Shown piece after piece: positions 1-7,397 of a DNA stretch of 17,044 nucleotides. Numbering within the stretch: the stretch's first letter is position 1; every line of letters starts with the position of its first letter. Below the pieces are notes generated by a model. That model saw only the letters and a program-made list of their open reading frames with translations, had not been told where the DNA came from and searched no databases. The position numbers were made by a program, and so were the translations under genes. This stretch comes from an uncultured Solobacterium sp. (lineage in GTDB: Bacteria; Bacillota_I; Bacilli_A; Erysipelotrichales; Erysipelotrichaceae): positions 1-17,044 of the forward strand of contig UQPV01000054.1 in the NCBI GenBank assembly GCA_900543035.1, given 5' to 3'.

Positions 1-687
1 TCTGGTGATAGTCAGGAAGACACCGCTGAAAAGATTACAGAACGGTATTGTTTGGAGATACAGGAGAGTGGCATTGAGAATGTGCAGATTCTTTCACCTT
101 TCCGTTCAGAAGGCGCCGCGTCGTCGGAACAGCTGAATGAGACCATTCGTGAATTGGTCAACCCATTCCGCTCTGCGGAGGAGGAAATCAAGTTCGGCCC
201 CAAGATATTCCGGATCAATGACCGCATCATGCAGACCAAGAACACAGAAAAGGTATCTAATGGTGATTTGGGTTTCATCCGGTATATTAAGGACACTGAC
301 CAGGGCAAAAAGATCGGCATGGATTTTGGTGCTGGCAGGACGCTGGAATATGGCGTAGATGATTTGAGCAATGTGGATCTGGCTTATGCTACTACGATCC
401 ACAAGGCTATGGGCTCTGAGTATGAAACAGTCATTATGCCGCTGCTCAAAGCGCACACCATCATGATGTACCGTAATCTGCTCTACACCGGAATCACGCG
501 TGCCAAAAAGCGGGTGGTGCTGATTGGGCAGAAACAGGTATTGTTTATGGCAATCCATCGTAATGAGATCGGCAAGCGAAATACGCTACTGGGTATGCGC
601 ATCCAGATGTATTTCAAAGCCTACGCAAAGAAAGCCGGTATCCCCATTCCAGCTGTATTGGAAGAACAATTAAAGAACGCAAGTTAA
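1..687 (+). CDS. RecD2-like SF1 DNA helicase, C-terminal fragment (5' end outside window)
   Basis: The frame is open from base 1 to the TAA at 685-687, so this is the last 228 codons of a larger gene; an internal TTG at 52 is not needed as a start. The visible part matches the end of RecD/RecD2-type ATP-dependent 5'-3' helicases. An SH3-like insert (SNGDLGFI, then YGVDDL) is followed by the helicase 2B/UvrD_C_2 segment with motif V-like LAYATTIHKAMGSEYE (from 379) and motif VI-like NLLYTGITRAKKRVVLIG. The Walker A part lies upstream, outside the window. Ile codons mix ATT and ATC, unlike the nearly pure ATC genes from 1.7 kb onward, which suggests acquired DNA. Stand-alone RecD-like helicases of this kind are often carried on conjugative elements in gut Firmicutes. 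Helicase identity is firm; mobile origin is inferred from codon use and the next gene. Confidence 0.85.
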   Translation, partial: SGDSQEDTAEKITERYCLEIQESGIENVQILSPFRSEGAASSEQLNETIRELVNPFRSAEEEIKFGPKIFRINDRIMQTKNTEKVSNGDLGFIRYIKDTDQGKKIGMDFGAGRTLEYGVDDLSNVDLAYATTIHKAMGSEYETVIMPLLKAHTIMMYRNLLYTGITRAKKRVVLIGQKQVLFMAIHRNEIGKRNTLLGMRIQMYFKAYAKKAGIPIPAVLEEQLKNAS

Positions 688-756
688 AAAAGGGAGGTCA
701 GATGCAGAAATAGCACTTGGCGTCTCCTATTTTTATGTCAGAAAGGAGTTTCCAAC

Positions 757-2487
757 ATGAATGAAAAAAGTAATCCGATGCCTATGATGTACAAAACAAT
801 TCCGGCAGTGGCAGAACTGAACAAGGTACCTGGCTTTGATCCGCTCAAATTTCTGCGCCATAAGGTGTCCAGAAAGACCAATGAGGAAATGCTGCAGTTG
901 GAATTGCCTTATCAGAAACTGTGGTTCCGTCTGCGTCACCCACAGGGCCGCATGAAACTGACTACCCTGCGAATCACGGAACAGCTTGCGATTATGGAGG
1001 CCAGAGTTTATCTGGACCGCAGTGATGCAGAGCCTATCAGCAGTTACATCTCGCAGCACAGTGCGGAAGAAGGTACCGATTATGTGCAGGCTGCCCAGGA
1101 TGAGGCATTGAGTGCTGCGCTGTCGGATGCCGGTTTCGGTCTGCAGTTTGCCGATGTTGCTGTTGACAGTACGGGCAAGGTGTTTGGAAGCAGTATTCCG
1201 CTTTCCGGGACGGCTCCTATCCGGCAACCGATGCCAAATGCGGCGCAGAGGCCCGTAGAAGCCCCTGGAGCGGCGCTGCGGCAATCTGGTGGGGAAGTTC
1301 ATGCCCGGCCGGAAAGAGCGCCTCAGAACGCCGTAGAGGGCCGTAATACGCCTGCTCGTCCGGCGCCTATTCAGAAACCTGCGGCAAAGCCGGAGGAAAA
1401 GCCTGTGGAGAAAGCGGCGGCGAAGCCTGCTGCGAAGACGGCGAAAAAAGCAGCGGAGAAGCCGGCAGCCAAGGCCCCGGCAAAGAAGACAGCTGCCAAG
1501 AAGACCGTGAAGAAAGCGGAAGCGAAGAAGCCTGCCGCAAAGGCGGAGACCAAGGCTGCAGAGGTGAAGAAGCCGGTCGAAAAGGCGGAAGCGAGCGCGG
1601 AGGCCAAGGCCGCAGAGGCAAAAGCAGCGGAAGCGAAGGCTGCAGAAGCGAAGAAGGCGGCGCAGGCGGAGAAGATGGCGCAGTATGAACGCTTCAGCCT
1701 GGATTCCTGCATCGCGATGATGCAGGCGATGGGCGTCTCTTATACGTATGACGACTATGCCAGAGAGCTGATGCATGAGTCAGATCCAGCTGTGATCGTG
1801 GAGAAGATCAAGACGGATTTCCGCCTCGAGGAAGATGCCTTCCATTATGAGGAGGACGGCTATGACCGCGATCTGACCGACGTGACGGTAAAGAAGGTCG
1901 CAGACACGATGGACTTCAAGGCGAGCGACTTCCCGAAGATGGCCGATGAGACTGCTCAGGCATGTGCATATGTGCTGAGCGATGATCTGGAGAAGGATGG
2001 AGAAGAATACCTGAGCGAGTTCCATCTGTGGGAGCATCTGCTCATGATCGCGCAGCATCGCGGCATCCGCAATGAGGAAGGCATGCATGAAGTGGTCAAG
2101 GCGGATCTGATGGCATTCATGAAGCATTTCATGACGCTGGCGCGCCGTGTCCTGCCGCAGTGGCAGTATGACGATGTCAAGTTCTATGAGAATTTTGCCT
2201 ATGCGATCCTCTCACAGTTTGAAGATCTGTTCGCTGCTTACAACAATGAGCTGATGATGGATATCGCTGACCTGTATATCCTGCATGAGGATTATGGCCG
2301 CGGCGATGCGGACTACGGCTACATCATCCGCGACAATAAGATCAAGGATTACGTTTACTACCGGTTTGCACATGTCTATGAGGATATCGATCTAGATAAG
2401 GCAAAAGGCATCGCTTATGATGCGCTGCAGTATGTAGACGGACGTTACGATTACTATCAGCCGATCATCGACATCTTGAATCGCTGA
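757..2487 (+). CDS. Chimeric protein: conjugative-element-type N-terminus, Lys/Ala-rich linker, unrelated acidic helical C-terminus
   Basis: 576 codons, ATG at 757 behind AAAGGAG (742-748). Residues 1-~150 (VPGFDPLKFLR, KLWFRL, ITEQLAIMEARVYLDRSD, QAAQDEALSAALSDAGFGLQFADV) resemble a conserved protein of unknown function that I recall from integrative conjugative elements of gut Clostridia. Residues ~150-205 are a Pro/Ala/Arg linker. Residues ~206-308 are Lys/Ala/Glu-rich with KPAAK and EAKAA repeats. Residues ~309-576 are acidic and probably all-helical, rich in Tyr and Asp, with no family I recognise. In the N-terminal part 4 of 8 Ile codons are ATT; in the C-terminal part I count 16 of 16 ATC, as in the host genes downstream. 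No internal start with a usable ribosome binding site was seen. It could be a real fusion made when an element inserted or was deleted, or an assembly join in the low-complexity region. Confidence 0.7.
   Translation: MNEKSNPMPMMYKTIPAVAELNKVPGFDPLKFLRHKVSRKTNEEMLQLELPYQKLWFRLRHPQGRMKLTTLRITEQLAIMEARVYLDRSDAEPISSYISQHSAEEGTDYVQAAQDEALSAALSDAGFGLQFADVAVDSTGKVFGSSIPLSGTAPIRQPMPNAAQRPVEAPGAALRQSGGEVHARPERAPQNAVEGRNTPARPAPIQKPAAKPEEKPVEKAAAKPAAKTAKKAAEKPAAKAPAKKTAAKKTVKKAEAKKPAAKAETKAAEVKKPVEKAEASAEAKAAEAKAAEAKAAEAKKAAQAEKMAQYERFSLDSCIAMMQAMGVSYTYDDYARELMHESDPAVIVEKIKTDFRLEEDAFHYEEDGYDRDLTDVTVKKVADTMDFKASDFPKMADETAQACAYVLSDDLEKDGEEYLSEFHLWEHLLMIAQHRGIRNEEGMHEVVKADLMAFMKHFMTLARRVLPQWQYDDVKFYENFAYAILSQFEDLFAAYNNELMMDIADLYILHEDYGRGDADYGYIIRDNKIKDYVYYRFAHVYEDIDLDKAKGIAYDALQYVDGRYDYYQPIIDILNR
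1372..1680 (+). repeat. Low-complexity Lys/Ala/Glu-coding tract with EAKAA repeats
   Basis: The tract encodes about 100 residues made almost only of K, A, E and P, resembling histone-H1-like tails. Bases 1600-1659 encode four consecutive EAKAA-type units (the last is EAKKAA) with a 15-bp period but varied codons (gag/gaa, gcc/gca/gcg, aag/aaa). The DNA has therefore diverged even though the peptide repeats. It lies exactly between the two codon-usage regimes of the surrounding gene and is a natural site for recombination or misassembly. Confidence 0.75.
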
Positions 2488-2513
2488 TCGGACAGCCTTT
2501 TTGAAGGATCAAG

Positions 2514-2562
2514 AAAAAAACGGAATGGACCGCATTTTCGCGGCACATTCCGTTTCTTTTTT
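2514..2562. terminator. Bidirectional rho-independent terminator
   Basis: Perfect 10-bp arms AAACGGAATG (2518-2527) and CATTCCGTTT (2546-2555) enclose a second 4-bp stem CCGC/GCGG (2530-2533 with 2540-2543). An A-run (2514-2520) on one side and a T-run (2557-2562) on the other give a U-tract to transcripts from either direction. It would end both the chimeric gene (+) and the citrate synthase-isocitrate dehydrogenase operon (-). The isocitrate dehydrogenase stop codon (2563-2561) overlaps the T-run. Confidence 0.9.
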
Positions 2563-3562
2563 ATTCAGCCAGCGCGTCGATGATCGCCTGTGTGTATTCC
2601 TCAGTGGTGGCGCTGCCGCCCAGATCAGGCGTCAGGTGTTCGTGATCCATGAGCACCTGGTTGACTGCGTCTTTGATCTTTTGGGCACATGCCTGCTCAT
2701 CCAGGTGATCGAGCATCATGCACGCGGACCAAAGCAGAGCGGTCGGATTGGCGATGTGCCTGCCTGCGATATCCGGCGCGCTGCCGTGTACGGCTTCAAA
2801 CATGGCATATTCGCTGCCCAGGTTGGCGCTGGGCATCAGTCCCAGCCCGCCGATCAGCCCGCTGGTCAGATCGGAGAGGATGTCGCCGTACAGGTTCGGC
2901 ATGATCAGCACATCATATTGCTGGGGATGCTGCACCAGCTGCATGCACATGTTGTCCACGATCCTGTCGTCTGCCGTGATATCGGGATATTCGGCAGCGA
3001 TCTCCTTGAAGACGGAGAGAAACAGCCCGTCGCTCATCTTCAGGATGTTGGCCTTATGCACACAGGTCACGCGTCGGCGGTGATTGGCCCGCGCATAGGC
3101 AAAGGCGTCGCGGATGATGCGCTCGCTGGCGCTGCGCGTGATGATCTTCGTCGCATGCACGGTGTTTTCATCGATCTGTTCTTCTACGCCGACATAGAGA
3201 TCTTCGGTGTTCTCGCGGAAGGTGACGATGTCGACATCCTTGAATGGGGTGACGATGGCCGGGTTGCTGCGGGCAGGGCGCACATTGGCATACAGGTCAT
3301 ACTTTTTCCTGAGCATGACGTTGATGGAGCGGAATCCCGATCCCACCGGTGTGGTGATCGGCGATTTGAGCAGCACGCGGGTGCGCTCGAAGGAGGCGAA
3401 TGCCTCTTCGCTGACCAGCTCCCCGCTTTGTTCATACAGGGGCAGGCCGACCTGGTAGATTTCATAGGAAAGCGGCGCTTTGGCAGCCTTCAGGATCTTG
3501 AGCACCGCATCGGTGATCTCCGGTCCGATGCCGTCTCCCTTAAATACGGTAACAGTCTTCAT
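2561..3562 (-). CDS. icd: NAD-dependent isocitrate dehydrogenase
   Basis: 333 residues, a beta-decarboxylating dehydrogenase of the short IDH3-like type, oxidising isocitrate to 2-oxoglutarate and CO2. The N-terminal GDGIGPEI motif (9-16) is present. Substrate-loop residues Ser79 and Asn81 (GFRSINVMLRK) indicate isocitrate rather than isopropylmalate; Arg85, Arg95 and Arg116 fit the substrate arginines. Catalytic Tyr123 and Lys170 and metal-binding Asp203, Asp227 and Asp231 are all visible. The cofactor loop reads HGSAPDIAG; Asp264-Ile265 take the place of the Lys-Tyr pair of E. coli NADP-IDH, which predicts NAD use. The ATG at 3562 follows GGAGG (3576-3572) and lies 23 nt inside the end of the citrate synthase gene, so translation is probably coupled. 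The 3' end runs into the bidirectional terminator. Confidence 0.93.
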   Translation of the reverse strand: MKTVTVFKGDGIGPEITDAVLKILKAAKAPLSYEIYQVGLPLYEQSGELVSEEAFASFERTRVLLKSPITTPVGSGFRSINVMLRKKYDLYANVRPARSNPAIVTPFKDVDIVTFRENTEDLYVGVEEQIDENTVHATKIITRSASERIIRDAFAYARANHRRRVTCVHKANILKMSDGLFLSVFKEIAAEYPDITADDRIVDNMCMQLVQHPQQYDVLIMPNLYGDILSDLTSGLIGGLGLMPSANLGSEYAMFEAVHGSAPDIAGRHIANPTALLWSACMMLDHLDEQACAQKIKDAVNQVLMDHEHLTPDLGGSATTEEYTQAIIDALAE

Positions 3563-4889
3563 CTTTACGTTCCTCCATGTTCACATAGTCATGCAGTTCG
3601 CCGACATAACGGGTGGCCGGACGCATGATCCTTCCGTCATATAATTTGTTTTCGATGTTGTGGGCCAGCCAGCCGCAGATGCGGCTGCAGACAAACAGGG
3701 GCGTATACAGCTCCTGCGGGATGTTGAGCATCGTATAGGCAAAGCCGCTGTACAGATCGACATTGGCGCATGCGTCGATGCCTTTGACTTCCTTGATGAT
3801 CTGAATCGCCATCTTCTCGAAACGGACATAAAACGTGTATTCCTTTTCCCGTCCCTTTTCCTTGGCCAGCCGTTCGCAGTAAGAACGGATGATCTCAGCG
3901 CGGGGATCGGAAAGGGTGTAGATGGCATGGCCGATGCCATAGATGAGCCCTGCATGGTCATAGAAGTCGCGGTTCAGCAGGCGCATCAGGATCTCGCGGA
4001 GCTGTTCGTCGCTGGGCTCCAGACCGATCTCCTTCTGCATGTCCGCCATCATCTCCACGACGCGTTGGTTCGCACCGCCATGTCTTGGCCCCTTCAATGA
4101 GCCGATGGATGCGCTGATGGTGGAGAAAAAATCAGATCCGGTAGAAGCGACGACCACGTTGGTGAAGGTGGAGTTGTTTCCTCCGCCGTGATCGGCGTGC
4201 AGCATGAGCAGCACATCGAGCGTATCTGCCTCTGCCGGCGTATAGCGGTGATCCTCTCTGAGCAGATAGAGGATGTTCTCCGCGATGGACAGCTCCTCTT
4301 GCGGATAGTGGATCGTCAGCGACTGCCGGTCATAGTGATGCTGCTTGACCTGAAACAGCGAAGTGATCAGCGCCGGCATGCGCGCCAGCAGTTCGATCCC
4401 CTGCCGCAGGGTATTCTGCGGGGAGGTGTCCTCCGGATCTTGATCATAGTCAAACAGCGCGAGCACCATCTGCTGCAGCCGGTTCATCAGATGCGAAGAA
4501 TGGGTCGGGAGGATGTTGGCTTCCATGAAGCGGTGCGGCAGCTCGTATGCGCTGGTCAGCAGCTCGTGGAACCGCTTCAGCTGCTCTGCGCTGGGCAGCC
4601 AGCCGAACAGCAGCAGGAAGCAGGTTTCCTCAAAGCCCATATGCGCTTTATTTTCCACCAGTGAGCGGATCTCATAGCCGCGGTAGATCAGCTTTCCTTC
4701 GCACGGGGTCTTCACCCCGTCCTTATATTCATAGCCGACGACGTCCGCGATGCGGGTCAGGCCGATCCGCACGCCGGTGCCATCCTCGTTGCGCAGACCT
4801 TTTTTTACGTTGTACAGCCGGTATAGATCGTTGTCGATCTGGTTCTGCGTTACCGCCAGCTGAAAACAGGAATCGAAAGTTGACTCCAT
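3540..4889 (-). CDS. gltA: Citrate synthase
   Basis: 449 residues; condenses oxaloacetate and acetyl-CoA to citrate. The catalytic triad is visible: His234 in HADHGGG, His321 in YGIGHAIY and Asp378 in NVDLYSG. SLKGPRHGGAN (264-274) and the terminal PATRYVG are also typical. It is longer than Bacillus CitZ (about 370) because of an N-terminal extension of about 65 residues before GKLIYRGYEI, a form common in clostridial citrate/2-methylcitrate synthases. ATG at 4889 follows AAAGGAG with normal spacing. It is the first gene of a two-gene operon with isocitrate dehydrogenase and is divergent from aconitase, so the three enzymes form the complete oxidative branch. Some relatives are Re-type or methylcitrate enzymes, but this is the Si fold and the neighbours favour citrate. 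Confidence 0.95.
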   Translation of the reverse strand: MESTFDSCFQLAVTQNQIDNDLYRLYNVKKGLRNEDGTGVRIGLTRIADVVGYEYKDGVKTPCEGKLIYRGYEIRSLVENKAHMGFEETCFLLLFGWLPSAEQLKRFHELLTSAYELPHRFMEANILPTHSSHLMNRLQQMVLALFDYDQDPEDTSPQNTLRQGIELLARMPALITSLFQVKQHHYDRQSLTIHYPQEELSIAENILYLLREDHRYTPAEADTLDVLLMLHADHGGGNNSTFTNVVVASTGSDFFSTISASIGSLKGPRHGGANQRVVEMMADMQKEIGLEPSDEQLREILMRLLNRDFYDHAGLIYGIGHAIYTLSDPRAEIIRSYCERLAKEKGREKEYTFYVRFEKMAIQIIKEVKGIDACANVDLYSGFAYTMLNIPQELYTPLFVCSRICGWLAHNIENKLYDGRIMRPATRYVGELHDYVNMEERKDEDCYRI

Positions 4890-4919
4890 CTGATCACTCC
4901 TTTCAACATTATTTTCATA

Positions 4920-4928
4920 ATTATATCA
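4920..4928 (-). promoter_or_regulatory. Extended -10 promoter of the citrate synthase operon
   Basis: On the minus strand the bases read TGATATAAT (4928-4920), a perfect TATAAT with a TGn extension. No good -35 is visible at 17 bp. Transcription would start near 4913, leaving a 5' UTR of about 24 nt before the ATG at 4889. Confidence 0.7.
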
Positions 4929-4933
4929 CACAT

Positions 4934-4950
4934 TTTCATTAAAAATGAAA
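4934..4950. promoter_or_regulatory. Candidate operator shared by citrate synthase and aconitase promoters
   Basis: A perfect inverted repeat, TTTCATT-AAA-AATGAAA (arms 4934-4940 and 4944-4950), lies between the two divergent promoters. It covers the -35 region of the minus-strand promoter and sits just upstream of that of aconitase. The half-site ATTTTCAT also recurs in direct orientation at 4911-4918, 4932-4939, 4952-4959 (as ATTTTCCA) and 4971-4978 (as ATTTTATG), at 19-21-bp steps. That is about two helical turns each. In Bacillus the LysR-type regulator CcpC controls the same genes from dyads, but this sequence is not obviously a CcpC box; the regulator is unknown. Confidence 0.55.
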
Positions 4951-4976
4951 CATTTTCCATATTCTTTTACATTTTA

Positions 4977-4985
4977 TGCTATAAT
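4977..4985 (+). promoter_or_regulatory. Extended -10 promoter of aconitase
   Basis: TGCTATAAT (4977-4985) is a consensus extended -10. The -35 region at 17 bp (CCATAT) is poor, as expected for an extended -10 promoter. The predicted start near 4992 gives a 5' UTR of about 31 nt ending in AGGGGAG (5008-5014) ahead of the ATG at 5023. Confidence 0.7.
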
Positions 4986-5022
4986 ACGATTGTTTGATTG
5001 AATAAAGAGGGGAGTTGGAATC

Positions 5023-6942
5023 ATGCCGAGCATGACAGAAAAAATCATTCAGAACCATCTGCGGGAGGGCGTCATCATCCGCGGAGAGCCGATCGCGATC
5101 CGTATCGACCAGACGCTGACGCAGGATGCCACCGGGACCATGGCCTATCTGCAGCTGGAGGCGATGGGCGTGGATCAGGTGAAGACCGACCTGAGCGTGA
5201 GCTATGTCGACCACAATACGCTGCAGAGCGGATTTGAAAATGCGGACGATCACAAGTATCTGCAGACCGTTGCTGCCCGCCACGGCGTATTGTTTTCCCG
5301 GGCCGGCAACGGCATCTGCCACCAGGTGCACCTGGAGCGCTTTGCCAAGCCTGGCTGCACGCTGCTGGGATCAGATTCACACACGCCGACTGCCGGCGGC
5401 ATCGGCGCGCTGGCCATCGGTGCGGGAGGGCTCGATGTGGCTTGTGCCATGGCCGGGCATCCCTTCCATCTGCGCATGCCGAAGATCATCGGCGTAGAGC
5501 TGAAGAACGCATTGCGCCGCGGGGTAAGCTCCAAGGACATCATCCTGAAGGTGCTGCAGATGCTCAGCGTCAAGGGCGGCGTCGGCTGTGTGCTGGAATA
5601 TTTCGGTGACGGCGTAAAGACGCTCAGCGTCCCGCAGCGGGCGACCATCACCAATATGGGCGCAGAGCTGGGTGCTACTTCCTCGCTGTTCCCCAGCGAT
5701 GAGAACACGCTGGCCTTCCTGAAGCAGCAGGGACGGGAAGAAGACTTCAGCGAGCTGCAGCCAGATGAGGATGTGGTCTATGATTCCACCATCACCATCG
5801 ACCTGGCGCAGCTTGAGCCGATGATCGCGCTGCCGCATTCCCCTGACCATGTCTGTGCGGTCAGCGAGGTCGCCGGCATGAAGATCGATCAGGTCTGCAT
5901 CGGCAGCTGCACCAATTCCAGCTATCATGACCTGGTGTCTGTGGGCAATATCCTCAAGGGGAAGCATGTGCATCCAAACGTATCGCTGACGGTGTCGCCG
6001 GGTTCCCGCCAGATCTTCATGGAGCTGTCACGCAATGGGACATTGAGCGATCTGATCGCGGCCGGCGCGCGTATCCTCGAGTGCACTTGCGGACCGTGCA
6101 TCGGCATGGGGCAGTCCCCGATCACCGACGCGGTGTCTTTGCGGACGTTCAACCGCAATTTCTATGGCAGAAGCGGCACGCTGAGCGCCAAGGTATGTCT
6201 GGTCTCACCGGAGACGGCAGCGCTGAGCGCCATCAACGGCGAGCTGAGCAGCCCGCTCGATCTGCCTTATGAGATCCCGCAGGAACCGGCGTTCATGCAG
6301 GCGGACATGTCCATGTTCATCGAGCCTGAGCGTGCGCATCCAGAGACGGTGGAAGTCGTGCGCGGACCGAACATCCGCCCGCTGCCGATGAACACGGCAT
6401 TGCCGGATACCATCGACAAAAAGGTGATGATCAAGGTCGAAGACAACATCACGACCGATCATATCGCGCCGGCCGGCGCCAAAGTGCTGCCTTACCGCTC
6501 CAACATCGAGAAGATCTCTACGTTTGTCTTCATGAACAATAAGGCGGATTTCCATGACTGCTGCAAGGCGAATGGCGGCGGCTACATCATCGCCGGCGCA
6601 AACTATGGACAGGGCTCGAGCCGTGAGCATGCGGCATTGGCGCCGATGTATCTGGGCATCAAGGCGGTCATCGCCAAGAGTTTTGCCCGCATCCATAAGG
6701 CTAACCTCATCAATTTCGGCATCCTTCCGCTGACCTTCCTGGACGAGGCGGACTATGCGCGGATCGACGATATGGATGAGCTGCGCATGGAGCATGTGCG
6801 CGATCTGCGCGTCGATGGCACCCTGACGGTGGAAAACGTGACCAAGGGCATCCGCTTTGAGGTCGGCTATGATCTCAGCGAACTGGATATCGAGACGCTG
6901 CGCGCAGGAGGAACGCTCAACCTCATCCGTGCTCAGCAGTAA
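5023..6942 (+). CDS. acnA: Aconitate hydratase (aconitase), short monomeric type
   Basis: 639 residues; isomerises citrate to isocitrate through cis-aconitate using a [4Fe-4S] cluster. The cluster ligands are Cys296 (second Cys of CIGSCTNSS), Cys356 and Cys359 (CGPC). The N-terminal SDSHTPTAGGIGALAIG motif binds the active site. The C-terminal swivel domain holds GANYGQGSSREHAAL followed by AVIAKSFARIH. The length is that of the putative Aquifex-type aconitases rather than the roughly 900-residue AcnA/IRP type. Start chosen at ATG 5023 because AGGGGAG lies 8 nt upstream; an ATG at 5032 has a poorer position. It is divergent from citrate synthase and isocitrate dehydrogenase. Homoaconitase or isopropylmalate isomerase is unlikely, as those are split or differ in the swivel motif and context. 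Confidence 0.94.
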   Translation: MPSMTEKIIQNHLREGVIIRGEPIAIRIDQTLTQDATGTMAYLQLEAMGVDQVKTDLSVSYVDHNTLQSGFENADDHKYLQTVAARHGVLFSRAGNGICHQVHLERFAKPGCTLLGSDSHTPTAGGIGALAIGAGGLDVACAMAGHPFHLRMPKIIGVELKNALRRGVSSKDIILKVLQMLSVKGGVGCVLEYFGDGVKTLSVPQRATITNMGAELGATSSLFPSDENTLAFLKQQGREEDFSELQPDEDVVYDSTITIDLAQLEPMIALPHSPDHVCAVSEVAGMKIDQVCIGSCTNSSYHDLVSVGNILKGKHVHPNVSLTVSPGSRQIFMELSRNGTLSDLIAAGARILECTCGPCIGMGQSPITDAVSLRTFNRNFYGRSGTLSAKVCLVSPETAALSAINGELSSPLDLPYEIPQEPAFMQADMSMFIEPERAHPETVEVVRGPNIRPLPMNTALPDTIDKKVMIKVEDNITTDHIAPAGAKVLPYRSNIEKISTFVFMNNKADFHDCCKANGGGYIIAGANYGQGSSREHAALAPMYLGIKAVIAKSFARIHKANLINFGILPLTFLDEADYARIDDMDELRMEHVRDLRVDGTLTVENVTKGIRFEVGYDLSELDIETLRAGGTLNLIRAQQ

Positions 6943-6961
6943 AGCAGCTTCGGCTGCTTTT
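6941..6961 (+). terminator. Rho-independent terminator of aconitase
   Basis: Arms AAAGCAGC and GCTGCTTT close a stable TTCG tetraloop (6949-6952) and are followed by a short T-rich tail. The 5' arm begins inside the TAA stop codon. A second perfect small dyad, CATGCTT-TTG-AAGCATG, follows at 6969-6985; its role is unknown. Confidence 0.8.
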
Positions 6962-6998
6962 CTTCTGACATGCTTTTGAAGCATGAGGTGACATGAAT

Positions 6999-7040
6999 GA
7001 CAGGTATTTTACAATTCTGTCGGCGTGTTCTACAATACAG
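6999..7040 (+). promoter_or_regulatory. Promoter and dyads upstream of the MerR-like gene
   Basis: TTTACA (7008-7013) and TACAAT (7031-7036) are separated by 17 bp. GACAG (6999-7003) and CTGTC (7017-7021) form a dyad around the -35, and CTGT (7017-7020) and ACAG (7037-7040) form another around the -10. TACAAT also occurs at 7010-7015. Autoregulation by the MerR-like protein is a reasonable guess, but the spacer is 17 bp and not the 19-20 bp of classical MerR promoters. Confidence 0.5.
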
Positions 7041-7063
7041 TTGTCTGAAAAGAGAGTGAAAGC

Positions 7064-7384
7064 GTGACCAGAGAAGAAGCAGAACGATGCTGCGGCATTC
7101 CCGAGCATATCTTGCGGGAATATGAGCAGCTTCGCCGGCCTTGCGGCAATGACCATCATGATGAGGCGGACATCACGGCGATGAGCCTGCTCATGACGCT
7201 TCATGACATCGGCTTCTCTGCGGGAGAGGCACAGAGGTATATGCGGACGGATGGGCAGGGACAGCGCATGGAGATGCTGGAGCGCCGCAGGGAACAGGTG
7301 CTGACTCAGATCCATCATGATGAGCGGCAGCTGGAACGGATCGACTGGCTGCGCCATCAGAACAGGACAGCACAGGAACAATGA
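7064..7384 (+). CDS. Small divergent MerR-like transcriptional regulator
   Basis: 106 residues with a GTG start. An upstream in-frame TGA at 7046-7048 leaves GTG 7064 as the only reasonable start, and its ribosome binding site is weak. Residues ~3-22 align with the first helix-turn-helix of MerR proteins, but the usual I-G-x-x-A and R-Y-Y/R-x-W signature is degenerate (REEAERCCGIPEHILREYEQ). Residues ~35-60 (DITAMSLLMTLHDIGFSAGEAQRYM) match the second MerR helix pair well, and residues ~68-100 form the dimerising coiled coil (ERRREQVLTQI). No metal- or ligand-binding C-terminal domain is present. It probably controls the decarboxylase/cupin gene that starts 13 nt after its stop codon. Family call moderately sure; effector unknown. 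Confidence 0.65.
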   Translation: MTREEAERCCGIPEHILREYEQLRRPCGNDHHDEADITAMSLLMTLHDIGFSAGEAQRYMRTDGQGQRMEMLERRREQVLTQIHHDERQLERIDWLRHQNRTAQEQ

Positions 7385-7397
7385 AGGAGGAGACGAC

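Noticed and set aside
691..735. Weak inverted repeat and a three-codon ORF (MQK) between the helicase and the next gene
   Set aside because: AAAAAnGGGAGG and CTCCTnTTTTT pair imperfectly over a 25-nt loop. This is too weak for a terminator or attenuator, and the ORF is too short to judge.
733..1776. 347-codon minus-strand ORF opposite the chimeric gene, rich in Arg and Leu
   Set aside because: The composition is the mirror of the Lys/Ala-rich coding tract. There is no ribosome binding site or domain.
2501..3628. 375-codon plus-strand ORF opposite isocitrate dehydrogenase
   Set aside because: It is a codon-bias shadow of a fully motif-supported gene and shows no recognisable domain; it also runs through the terminator hairpin.
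6993..7067. 24-codon ORF (MNDRYFTIL...) ending with a GTGA overlap on the MerR-like start
   Set aside because: The overlap is suggestive, but AGGTG lies only 2 nt before its ATG, too close for initiation, and the best promoter lies inside the ORF.
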